Source of the DNA: DATFVJ01 sp035517695
Lineage (GTDB): Bacteria; Actinomycetota; Actinomycetes; Streptosporangiales; Streptosporangiaceae
Direction of reading: 5' to 3'
DNA length: 64,000 nt
Assembly (NCBI GenBank): GCA_035517695.1
Contig: DATIYI010000282.1
Span: 1 to 64,000 of the forward strand
In this document: piece by piece, positions 49,070-57,099 of the stretch
Numbering within the stretch: the first letter of the stretch is position 1
How the letters are laid out: each line of letters begins with the position of its first letter
Translations under genes and position numbers: made by a program
Notes under the pieces: generated by a model
What the model was told of the DNA's origin: nothing
The model's input: only the letters and a program-made list of their open reading frames with translations
Database searches by the model: none

Positions 49070-49130
49070 GGAGGGCTCGCCTAGTGGACGATGGCGGCGG
49101 TCTTTAAGATTGCTGAGGGTTGCAGGCTCG
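49070..49130 (+). pseudogene. Degenerate tRNA-Ser (5' half intact)
   Basis: 49070-49103 is identical to the first 34 bases of the tRNA-Ser(TGA) at 53458. After the anticodon stem the likeness decays, with several C-to-T type changes, and the T-arm and 3' acceptor are missing. It starts 85 bp after the MinD-like gene. Confidence 0.75.
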
Positions 49131-49769
49131 ACCGTCGCCGTCCTGCTGGAGACTGCTGCCGCCGTGCGCCGCAGTCCGCAGTTGTCCAGGGGTATGGGCT
49201 GCTGCACCATTGGCTGCACCCGGACGACGTGGTGGAGCCAGTCTCGCGCCTTCACCTAGTGCCCTTCCCACACGCCTACCACGCCGCACCTCTGCCGGTC
49301 CGACCACGCCACTGTGCCGGTCACGCCCTTCAACGGGCCGCCGATGAGACGTAGCTTCGACAGTTACCGGGCCACTGACATTGATCTTCACCGTCTCCAC
49401 GTCGCACTCTCCGGCGATCGCACGCGAATCCTGGGGCAGGCCGCGCCCCGCCCTCTCCTCCTGCCCCAAGGACCCGTAGAGGCTCCAAGGTCAAGAGTGG
49501 TCGAAGGCCATCGGCGAAGCCGACGCGAAGCGCTCTTGAGGTTGGAGGGACGGGTCCGGACCATTAGCGTGCAATCCCCGTACGGGCTGAGCTGCGAGGG
49601 GTCCTTCTGATCCGTAGTTCCATGTGCGGGCGTCCGGACCGGTTCAGATCGGGTCCGTGATCTCGGGCGCGTTCCCGTCGGTTGTCCGTAGAAGTCCGGA
49701 GAATCAAGATATCGTTCGTCCGTGTGGCTCCCAGCGTGGCTCCCGGCCGTGCTCGACGCCTGGCGCGTC
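49131..49769. other. Non-coding stretch of the decayed element
   Basis: Open frames here are composition-driven. I recognise no protein or RNA. Confidence 0.4.
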
Positions 49770-49830
49770 GGTGCCCGGAATCGGAATCGAACCCGCACTA
49801 TAACTGGTAATGAGCGGTTTACCAACCGCG
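49770..49830 (-). pseudogene. 3' half of a tRNA-Thr(GGT), integration scar
   Basis: Read on the minus strand: anticodon arm CGCGGTTGGTAAACCGC (anticodon GGT), a variable region, T-arm sequence GCGGGTTCGATTCC and the acceptor end CCGGGCACC. The 5' half (acceptor strand and D-arm) is missing upstream of 49830, and the acceptor stem cannot pair. It is typical of a 3' tRNA fragment left by an integrative element. Confidence 0.65.
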
Positions 49831-50150
49831 TCGAATACCTCAGCTTGAAGCACAGAGAATTGCCATCCTCTGTCCTCGTTGATGGGTTTCTGCTGTTGCC
49901 TCAGCTGCATCAAGCGGTCGCTCGATGTAACCCAACTGGATGTCACGCCGTGGCACCTGACGCAACCTGGCATTCACACGGCGCTCTGACCTGGGGCTTC
50001 GCGCTGACGGCCAGCGTGGGCCGCCGCCAAGTCCAATGCTGCATCCCTTACTGCGTCGTAATCACCCTTCTCGGGGAATGATGCATCTGATGCAACTCCG
50101 CCTATTTCAGCTAAGGGCTATCACCTGGGCCGTTGGTCGTGGCATTCGGG
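49831..50150. other. Non-coding stretch, locally lower GC
   Basis: No supported gene. The composition is noticeably less GC-rich than the surroundings. Confidence 0.4.
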
Positions 50151-50471
50151 TCATGATGGGCTGGCCTGGCCGGTGTTGGCGTGGCCGTCAGGTGCTGGCG
50201 GGAATGCCTGGGCGAGGGTTCGGCGTAGCTTGGGGTAGATGGTGAGGGCGTTGATGCCCTGGAGGATCCAGGCTTCGCCGGGGGCGGCTCGCAGGGCAGT
50301 CCCGTCGTCGTGCCAGCCGACTTTGACTTCGGCGGTGATCAGGGGCATGCGCCGGATCTTCAGCGTGGAGTCCGACGTGGCGGTCACCCGGTACGCGTGG
50401 CCCAGGGCCTCGCTCAAGGTGCGCTGGATTTCTTCAAGTGGTATCTCGCCCTTGATTTCTGTTGTGGACAT
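50151..50471 (-). CDS. Conserved hypothetical protein in the ABC exporter operon
   Basis: 106 residues, ATG 50471 with GGAGG 7 bp upstream. It starts MSTTEIKGEIPLEEIQRTLS and has VTATSDSTLKIRRMPLITAE and GINALTIYPKLRRTLAQAFP. No motif is recognised; the composition suggests a small soluble alpha+beta protein. It starts 46 bp after the permease stop and is most likely the third gene of this operon. Confidence 0.6.
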   Translation of the reverse strand: MSTTEIKGEIPLEEIQRTLSEALGHAYRVTATSDSTLKIRRMPLITAEVKVGWHDDGTALRAAPGEAWILQGINALTIYPKLRRTLAQAFPPAPDGHANTGQASPS

Positions 50472-50516
50472 ATGTCCACCTCCTCGTTTTGCTGGGCAGG
50501 CGGCACGCGGCTTCTT

Positions 50517-51296
50517 CTACTCCCATCTGAAGAAGCGCACGGCCAGGATGCCGAAGATCACCGCCCAGGCGGCCAGGACCAGCAGCGATTTTGCTGACGG
50601 GAACGAGCCCAGCATCGCATCCTGCAGCGCGTGCACGGCGGCGCCGGAAGGGGTCCAGTCGCCGATGTTCCGCAGGACCGGTGGCATGCTCGCCCGGGGC
50701 CAGTAGAAGCCGGAGAAGAACAACAGGGGAAGGAACAGCAGCTGCCCGACTGCGGCGGCCGTGTTCTGGGTGCGGGCTATGGCCGCGATCCACAGCCCGA
50801 TGGCGAACAGGGCAGCGACCGTCAGCACCAGCGCCAGGGTGAACCCGCCCGGCTGCCTGGGTGCGCTGAGACCGAACGCCGCCATACCTGCCACCACGAG
50901 GATGGCAAGGGCCACCACGGCCAGGGCGAGGTTGATGATGACCTGTGCCGCCAGCATCCACGCCCGGGGGACCGGTGTGGTGGACAGTCGCCGCAAGATG
51001 CCCTGCTCACGGTAGCTGGCCAGGTGTGTGGGTAGGCTGAGCAGCGCGAGCGCGGCCAGCGCGAACACGATGAGGACCGGGACGTAGACGGTGAAGAGGG
51101 TCAGGCCGCCCAGCGACTTGCTGGGCCTGTTCGCGCCCGGTACGAGGCCGAGGATGACCAGGACCAGCACCGGGATCGCAACGCCCAACATTAATCCCAC
51201 CGGTACACGCCAGGCGTACCGTCCCTCGTCTTGCAGCAGCTTGCCGAATGCGGACCGGGGTGTCCGCTCCGGCAGCAGTACAACGTGACTGCTCAT
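50517..51296 (-). CDS. ABC-2 type transporter permease (DrrB-like)
   Basis: 259 residues with six membrane segments: VGLMLGVAIPVLVLVILGLV, LFTVYVPVLIVFALAALALL, VIINLALAVVALAILVVAGM, LALVLTVAALFAIGLWIAAI, LLFLPLLFFSGFYWP and a last one near the C-terminus. The ABC-2 signature LSGFYWP-like segment (FFSGFYWPRASMPPVLRNIG) fits drug or lipid exporters. ATG 51296 overlaps the ATPase stop (ATGA). Confidence 0.9.
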   Translation of the reverse strand: MSSHVVLLPERTPRSAFGKLLQDEGRYAWRVPVGLMLGVAIPVLVLVILGLVPGANRPSKSLGGLTLFTVYVPVLIVFALAALALLSLPTHLASYREQGILRRLSTTPVPRAWMLAAQVIINLALAVVALAILVVAGMAAFGLSAPRQPGGFTLALVLTVAALFAIGLWIAAIARTQNTAAAVGQLLFLPLLFFSGFYWPRASMPPVLRNIGDWTPSGAAVHALQDAMLGSFPSAKSLLVLAAWAVIFGILAVRFFRWE

Positions 51297-52303
51297 CGGT
51301 GCACCCTCCCTATCTGGTCCTCGTGGATGTGGCGCCCGGTCATCTGCACGAACGCGTCTTCCAGGTTCGCCGAATCGAGGTGCAGGTCGGCGGCGGTGAC
51401 CCCGGCCGCGGCCAGGGTGAGAATCACTTCATTCGCAACGTCGCCGGACCCGGTGACGACGACGTGCTCGCCAACGTACTCGACGCTGCGCACCCCAGGC
51501 AGGCCGGTCAGCAGCCGGTCATCGAACGGCGCGGACGGCGCGAACCGCACGCGCTTGGCCACCCCGGCCCGGTGGGCGAGGCCCTCGGGAGTGTCGATGG
51601 CGACGATCCGCCCGTGGTCCACCATTGCCACCTGGTCACACAGCCGCTCGGCCTCGTCCATGTAGTGGGTCACCAAGATGATCGTGACCCCGCGGTCGCG
51701 GACGTGCTCGATGAGCTGCCAGGTGTCGCGGCGGGCCTGCGGGTCCAGGCCGGTGGTCATCTCGTCGAGCACCGCGACCCTGGGATTACCGATGAGCGCC
51801 AGCGCGACCGAGACCCGCTGCTTGAGCCCGCCGGACAGGGACCGGTAGTAGTCATTCTTCTTCTCAGTCAGCCCCATGGAGTCCCTGATCTCCGCCAGGT
51901 CGGCCGGGTGCTGGTAGAAGGAGTGGAACAGATCCAGTATCTCGCCGACCCTCAGCTTCGCGGGAAGGGCACTGGCCTGCAGTTGGGCCCCCACGATCGT
52001 GTGCAGCTCCTCACGGTCCCGGTGGGGGTCCAGGCCCATGACCCGGATCAGGCCCGCGTCAGGGGTCCGCAGCCCGATCACGCACTCGACGGTGGTGGTC
52101 TTCCCCGCCCCGTTCGGGCCCAAGATGCCGAAGATCTCACCCTCGGCGACCGAAAACGAGACGTCGTCAACCGCGACAACGGGGCCGTAGGTCTTGCGCA
52201 GATGCGAGACCTCGATAGCGGCCTCGGCGCCGCGGCCGGCGCGGGGTCTGGCCGCTTGGTCTGCTGTCGTCACGGGGACACCGTGAAGCGATGACAGCTT
52301 CAT
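51293..52303 (-). CDS. ABC transporter ATP-binding protein (DrrA-like)
   Basis: 336 residues from ATG 52303, with GGGAGGT upstream. Walker A IFGILGPNGAGKTTTVECVI, signature RSLSGGLKQRVSVALALIGN, Walker B VAVLDEMTTGLDPQARRDTW, H-loop ILVTHYMDEAERL, and a C-terminal DUF4162-type extension after residue 230, typical of DrrA-like drug exporters. It powers the permease encoded directly downstream. A 136-bp piece of this gene is also present, inverted, at 52890. Confidence 0.93.
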   Translation of the reverse strand: MKLSSLHGVPVTTADQAARPRAGRGAEAAIEVSHLRKTYGPVVAVDDVSFSVAEGEIFGILGPNGAGKTTTVECVIGLRTPDAGLIRVMGLDPHRDREELHTIVGAQLQASALPAKLRVGEILDLFHSFYQHPADLAEIRDSMGLTEKKNDYYRSLSGGLKQRVSVALALIGNPRVAVLDEMTTGLDPQARRDTWQLIEHVRDRGVTIILVTHYMDEAERLCDQVAMVDHGRIVAIDTPEGLAHRAGVAKRVRFAPSAPFDDRLLTGLPGVRSVEYVGEHVVVTGSGDVANEVILTLAAAGVTAADLHLDSANLEDAFVQMTGRHIHEDQIGRVHR

Positions 52304-52589
52304 CGCGACCTCCCTTCTCGCCTTTCAGGTCCACGTTCACGCCAGCGGGATGGGGCCTACAGGGCCGACCGTCCGCGCCTGTAGGGTTAAAAGGCCCGAA
52401 TGGAAGGGACAGTCGGACCCTTCTGTGGCCGCCTCCGGAATCGTGAGCCGGGCGGCCTGCGGCCAGCGGCAAGTTAAAGCCGGGAAGCGGGCAAGCACAC
52501 CAACAATGCGCATCAGAAGCGGCCCGAGCGGGCCCCAGGCAGCCGGGCGGGTGGTGCCGGTGCACCCGCCGGGCCGCCGCCATCTTGGC

Positions 52590-52849
52590 CCCGGCCGGAA
52601 GACGGCACCGCCCCCCGCTGGCTCGCCCGCCAGGCCCGCCGCGCCCGCGACCACCGGCTCACCCGCGACAACCAGATCGCCGCCGCCAACGGCTGGCAGG
52701 TCCACCGGGCCGGCCGCGGCACCTACGCCTACCGCGATCCCCGCTTCAGCGAGTACCGGCAGGCGCTCGCCGACCGGGCCGCCCGGCACGCGGCCTGCGG
52801 CACCGGCACCTGCCGCCACAGCCACGGCAATTGCGCTGCGGGTTCATAA
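52590..52849 (+). pseudogene. Unidentified ORF remnant without a start codon
   Basis: An open frame ending at TAA 52849 reads RWLARQARRARDHRLTRDNQ, IAAANGWQVHRAGRGTYAYR and DPRFSEYRQALADRAARHAA, ending in a Cys/His-rich tail. The amino acid pattern looks like a real protein, but no start codon is found in this frame upstream. I do not know the family. Confidence 0.35.
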
Positions 52850-52889
52850 CTGTGTGCTGTCTCAGTCGGGCTTGGGGGGGCTGGATCTG

Positions 52890-53057
52890 ATCGGTAATCC
52901 CAGGGTAGCGGTGCTCGACGAGATGACCACCGGCCTGGACCCGCAGGCCCGCCGCGACACCTGGCAGCTCATCGAGCACGTCCGCGACCGCGGGGTCACG
53001 ATCATCTTGATGACCCACTACATGGCGACTGTCCACCACACCGGTCCCCCGGGCGTG
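52890..53057 (+). pseudogene. Inverted, deleted copy of the ABC exporter genes
   Basis: 52890-53025 matches the reverse complement of 51662-51797 (ATPase, Walker B to H-loop) with two mismatches in 136 bp. 53024-53057 then matches the reverse complement of 50958-50991 (permease) without mismatch over 34 bp. The operon order is kept but about 670 bp between the two pieces is missing. It is a recent duplication remnant in opposite orientation. Confidence 0.85.
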
Positions 53058-53140
53058 CTGGCGCCACCGATGGAAAGTTGAGCGCGGAATCCGCAGAATT
53101 GCGATCACCTCGGGAATCGTGAGGTATCCGTTTCGCTCAC
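53058..53140 (-). pseudogene. Remnant of an excisionase-like (MerR/HTH_17) gene
   Basis: From GTG 53140 the minus strand reads VSERNGYLTIPEVIAILRIP followed by RSTFHRWRQ, the helix-turn-helix of AICE excisionases (compare LMTVEQILAELCGVSERTFY in the intact xis at 55114). It ends abruptly at the junction with the ABC remnant. Confidence 0.65.
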
Positions 53141-53215
53141 TCACGCGGCGGCCCCACGATCTTCGCCATGCGTGCGCATCGCTGATGCTCAACTCGGGCG
53201 TCAGTCGTCCCGGCA

Positions 53216-53344
53216 ACTGAGGCGGCGCGGCGGCTCGGGCACAGTGTGGCAATGCTGCTGAAGCGCTATGCGAACTGTGTCGACGGCCAGGAGCTGGCCG
53301 CCAACGAGCGGATTGCACGGGCGCTAGAGGATGGCGGGATATGA
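53216..53344 (+). pseudogene. C-terminal remnant of a tyrosine integrase
   Basis: The frame ending at TGA 53344 reads TEAARRLGHSVAMLLKRYAN, CVDGQELAANERIARALEDG. This is the end of a tyrosine recombinase: LGH-S carries the late catalytic His, and the Tyr of RYAN is the nucleophile (the intact element integrase has AGHSVEVLLRVYAKCIDG). Nothing of the first catalytic half remains. It lies 113 bp before tRNA-Ser, so it belonged to an earlier element at this locus. Confidence 0.8.
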
Positions 53345-53457
53345 GAGGCTGGGAGCCGACGCCGGGGCCGTTCGGGGACGGCCTGGTGTCGCAGCTGCGG
53401 ACCAGCGACGGACCAGCGGACACCTGACGGGCCGTGATCCGAGCGTTGTTGTAGCAA

Positions 53458-53546
53458 GGAGGGCTCGCCTAGTGGACGATGGCGGCGGTCTTGAAAACCG
53501 CTAGGGCCGGTGACGGTCCTCGTGGGTTCGAATCCCACGCCCTCCG
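53458..53546 (+). tRNA. tRNA-Ser(TGA)
   Basis: Class II tRNA: acceptor GGAGGGC/GCCCTCC with discriminator G, anticodon stem GCGGT/ACCGC with loop CTTGAAA and anticodon TGA, a long variable arm, and T-arm CGTGG-GTTCGAAT-CCCACG. No CCA encoded. The AICE integrase follows its 3' end, making it the probable attachment site. Confidence 0.96.
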
Positions 53547-53758
53547 CTCAACATGGTAAAACCATGCCTGACCTGGGCTTATGTGCCTCCTTTCTCGGGT
53601 TGTCACCTGATCCTCGGCCGCAACCAGATGCAGCCAAATGCCGCCGTATGTCGCTGGTCGCGGGATATACGCGGGATGGATCTTGACGTATTTCCGCAGG
53701 TCGGAGTACGAAAGAAAGAGGGCCCGGCGGATACCAGGCCCCTTGCATGGTAGATCGG
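53547..53758. other. Probable att/recombination region between tRNA-Ser and int
   Basis: No gene. A GC-rich dyad (GGGCCCGG... CCAGGCCCC near 53719-53745) precedes the int stop and could terminate both directions. Confidence 0.4.
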
Positions 53759-55117
53759 TCACGCTGCCAGTGCCTTATCGATCCTCCTGTTAGCGATCTC
53801 CTCGCCGCCATCGATGCACTTCGCGTACACCCGCAGCAGTACCTCGACGCTGTGCCCGGCACGGTCGGCCACTTCCGTAACGGCGACTCCGCCGTTCAGC
53901 CAGAGTGAGACAGCTCCGTGCCGAAGATCGTAAGGTCGGCCCGCCATCGGTGAGGCGACCTGCTCCGGTGTCAGGGCAAACGTCCGGGCAGCGGCCCATG
54001 TGGCGGTGTGGTCGTAGATCATGCCGCCGGTTGCGGTTCTGAACAGGCGCCCGTGTGCGGCGGTCCCGAACTCCTCGATATGCTCCCGCAGGATCATCAC
54101 GAGCTCAGGCGGTATCGGCACTGATCGCGTGTCGTCGTCTGCGCGATGCTTCAGACCCCGGTCGTCGAATCCCTCTCCGCTGTCGGTCCATCGCTTGTTT
54201 GCCTGCGGTCGCGACCTCGACAGGGTGAGCCTGCCCCAGCCACTTACGGGAAGGCAGCAGCCGTCCTTGCGCAGCGCCTTGACCTCGCCTGGTCGCAGGG
54301 CGGCGAAGTACATGCAGGCGAAGAACGCCCGGAGGTGACGACCACGCCACGGTCGGCCGACATAAGTGACGGCTATGAGCAGTTCCCGAGCCTGGCCGGG
54401 ATTCACAACGACTCGGCGATCCACTACCTCGGCCACCTTCGGCGGCTTCCTCTTCACCCGGTCGAGCGGATTTGCCGAAAGCTCCTCCAGTTCGGCCGCG
54501 TAGCCCAAGACGTTGTGGAAGACCGCTCGCTTGCGGCGGATCGTCGTTGCCGCAGCCGCCGTGCCGTTTAGGCAAAGCGTCAGCGCGTCGAGCGCCGCCC
54601 GGACATTGCGCGGCTTCTCCAGCTCTGCCACCGGCAGCGAGGCCCGGTCGAGCCAGCCGAGCGCGGCAACGATCTCGGCGGGGCGCGGTAGCTTGCGAGC
54701 GGCGGGCACTAGTGCGTACTGGCGGAGCGCACGCCGCACCACCAGCGGGTCCGGTTGTCCAGGCCTGTCGTCCACGAGCGCGGCCGTGACAGTCGCGAGC
54801 GCGTCCGTCATGCTGTCGCGCGTCTTGGCCGCCGCGCGAGGCCATTTCACATCAACGTACGCGAGCACAAACGCGAACCACGACGTCGCATGCTTCGCCC
54901 GCCGCATCGACAGCGGAAGGCCCTCGCTTGTGTCGAACACCTCGCCCCGCTTCGCCGCCTGCCGCAACTCGGAAAGGAAACTCTCCGCAAGCGCCTTGGT
55001 TGCGCGGGTCCTGGAGAATTGCTTACCACCCACAACCCAGCGCACCTCATAAGACATCGACCTGCTGGACCTATTGCGGCGCACATCCCAGAACCGGACA
55101 TCGGTCGTCTCGTTCAC
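53759..55117 (-). CDS. int: AICE tyrosine integrase
   Basis: About 452 residues from GTG 55117, which overlaps the xis stop (GTGA). A SAM-like core-binding domain precedes the catalytic domain: Arg in FAALRPGEVKALRKDG, His-x-x-Arg in MAGRPYDLRHGAVSLWL, late His in AGHSVEVLLRV and the Tyr nucleophile in VYAKCIDGG. It recombines element attP with the tRNA-Ser attB. Location next to the tRNA and coupling with xis match the pSAM2/SLP1 class of elements. Confidence 0.94.
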   Translation of the reverse strand: MNETTDVRFWDVRRNRSSRSMSYEVRWVVGGKQFSRTRATKALAESFLSELRQAAKRGEVFDTSEGLPLSMRRAKHATSWFAFVLAYVDVKWPRAAAKTRDSMTDALATVTAALVDDRPGQPDPLVVRRALRQYALVPAARKLPRPAEIVAALGWLDRASLPVAELEKPRNVRAALDALTLCLNGTAAAATTIRRKRAVFHNVLGYAAELEELSANPLDRVKRKPPKVAEVVDRRVVVNPGQARELLIAVTYVGRPWRGRHLRAFFACMYFAALRPGEVKALRKDGCCLPVSGWGRLTLSRSRPQANKRWTDSGEGFDDRGLKHRADDDTRSVPIPPELVMILREHIEEFGTAAHGRLFRTATGGMIYDHTATWAAARTFALTPEQVASPMAGRPYDLRHGAVSLWLNGGVAVTEVADRAGHSVEVLLRVYAKCIDGGEEIANRRIDKALAA

Positions 55118-55311
55118 GCCGCGTCCTCGCGAAGAGATTCGAGCCAAGCCAGGAACTCACTCCGCCATACGCGCAGCTCGCGATTGGGTAGCCGGATTCC
55201 CTTTGGAGCGCGGCCAAGCTCGCGCCAGCGATAGAAAGTCCGCTCAGACACGCCGCACAGCTCAGCGAGAATCTGCTCGACAGTCATCAGCTCGTCGTGG
55301 GCCTTTGCCAT
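55114..55311 (-). CDS. xis: AICE excisionase (HTH_17/MerR-like)
   Basis: 65 residues from ATG 55311, with AAGGGAG upstream. The helix-turn-helix is LMTVEQILAELCGVSERTFY, then RWRELGRAPKGIRLPNRELR and VWRSEFLAWLESL, a full excisionase. It directs the integrase towards excision. It ends in overlap with int and lies 20 bp after the end of the second part of the replication gene. Confidence 0.9.
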   Translation of the reverse strand: MAKAHDELMTVEQILAELCGVSERTFYRWRELGRAPKGIRLPNRELRVWRSEFLAWLESLREDAA

Positions 55312-55331
55312 GCGAGTAACTCCCTTCGATG

Positions 55332-56941
55332 TCATGCGACCTTGCTGACTGCGGATTCAGATCCGAGTTGTTCGGCGGCTCTCCGCCGGGCTTCAACGAG
55401 TGCTGCTTGCCACCGGGCGCGATCGGCGACAGCGTGCAGCAGCCGCCGGGAGTGTTCCATGTGGTCGGGGTCGCCGGGAATGACGGGTTCCCAGGTGTAG
55501 CGGGCCGTGTCGGTTGCCGAAATCCCGAGGGTGGCCATGAGCCAGTTCTTCCGGTCGGCCCGGTGGTCGGCCAGGGTCTTACCCGACCACTTGCGTGAGT
55601 TCAGGACGCGACGCCCGCCGTAGCCGAGATATTCACGGCGGTGGCTTTGCCCTTGCACGCGCCGGGGACCAGGCCCGGCCGGGCGTTCTTGGGCTGGATA
55701 CCGTACCGGAGCCAGTTGGCGCACCGGGGCGAGCACGGCTCGAACCGCAACGCCTCAGCCAGTCGGTCGGCATGGGCGCGTTCGGCATCAGTCTGCGCCT
55801 GATGGCAGTCGGCCACCTGCTTGGTCAGGTACTTCGTCAAGTAGCCGATGCACCGCGCGGCGTCCTTCGATCCGGAGAGCACGCCCTGGGCGTCGAACCG
55901 GTCCCCGAACCGGGCCACATGCACCGGCCCGTCCTCGGCGCCAATCGCGTCGAGGGCCTCGTCCCACGTGGGAAGGACTTCCCCGCTGTACGGATCGACA
56001 TACGTACACGTCTGCTCATCCCACACCGGCCGCGCGTCCCCGTCGAACTTGATGCCCGAGCTGCCCGGCCACCACACCTGGTGATAGGTCGCGGCCAGCA
56101 CCCGGCGCAGCTCAGCACGCGACACCGTGCCCCGCATCGCGATGTGGATGTGCGGGGCCAGGCGGCGCTGTGGTTCGACGACGGCGAAGTACTGCACGTC
56201 GTAACCGAGGAACCGGCGCAGGTTCTGCATGAACCGGTCGAACAGCGCCGCGAAGTGCAACGCGTCCCGCGCCGCACGGCGGTAATCGTAGGCGGAGGGG
56301 TCGGCGGGGGTGCCGTCCTCCCGCACTCGTCCGTAGCTGGGGCATGTGAGCGTGAGGAACATCGACGGCCGAAACGTCTTGCCGTCCGGCGCGCAGTAGG
56401 TCTTCCCGACCGTACGGCTGCTGACCTTGCGGCGGGGCAAGTCCGGGGCGTCCTGACGGCGTCGAGTCGAGCGGTGCCGCGTCGGCCGGGCCGGGAGAAC
56501 CTTCCCCCGCATCCCCGCGTTGGTGATCTCAGCGTCCAGCTCGGTGACGAGCTCGTCCAGGTCGCTGGTGTCCTGCCCGTCGCTAGCGGCCTGGTCCCGG
56601 AGCCGCTGGGCTTCGGCGCGGGTCTGGATCCACCACCGCTGAGCCTCGGTGGCCGGGTCCGAGTCCATGACCGGCTCGTCCTCGAGGTGCCAGCCTTCCC
56701 CGCATTGCGCGGCCCGCAGCGTCCGGGCCCGCTCGGCGCACGACGGGCACACGCTGGCGTGGGTATGCCCGCAGGGCACGAGCACCTGCTCTATCCGTCC
56801 GGTATCGAGGTTGGTGCGGCGCAGCTGCACCGGCCGGATGCATGCGCCGTGCTCGACGGCCAGATCGACAACGACCTCACGAGCCAACGGCATGGCTAGC
56901 CGCTGCGCCCGCGTCGTCCTGGTCGTGCTTTCGCCGCTCAC
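55332..56941 (-). pseudogene. repSA: RepSA-like replication initiator with a one-base frameshift
   Basis: From GTG 56941 the first frame runs 446 codons: two Cys pairs near residue 65 (CGHTHASVCPSC), FLTLTCPSYGRV, the rolling-circle-type His motif PHIHIAMRGTVSRAELRRVL, and YLTKYLTKQVADCH. It reaches ACKGKA and then stops in foreign sequence (55601). The family's normal continuation, HRREYLGYGGRRVLNSRKWS then GKTLADHRADRKNWL, is present in the next frame and runs to 55332. One missing base in the GCC(C)AC run near 55643 explains it. Rep drives autonomous replication of the excised element. Confidence 0.85.
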
Positions 56942-57099
56942 TGGTCACCTCCGTCGTCCTGGTCACCGGTCCAGATGTCGGCGTAGCCGCACAACCGGCA
57001 CTCAGCGGTCATCGCCTGGCCGCCGTCCTCCAGCACGATCAGGCAAGTGCCGCAGACCGGGCACGGCTCATCGATCCGCCAGACTGTCGCCGCGTTCAT
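56938..57099 (-). CDS. Small zinc-ribbon protein of the AICE
   Basis: 53 residues from ATG 57099, overlapping both neighbours by 4 bases (ATGA with tra, GTGA with rep). Two CxxC pairs, CPVCGTC and CRLCGYADIW, form a zinc ribbon. Acidic tail. Such small genes are common between tra and rep in AICEs. Its role is unknown; it may bind DNA or Rep. Confidence 0.75.
   Translation of the reverse strand: MNAATVWRIDEPCPVCGTCLIVLEDGGQAMTAECRLCGYADIWTGDQDDGGDQ

Noticed and set aside
49104..49469. 121-codon minus-strand frame after the degenerate tRNA-Ser
   Set aside because: No recognisable motif and it overlaps the decayed tRNA region; not supported as a gene.
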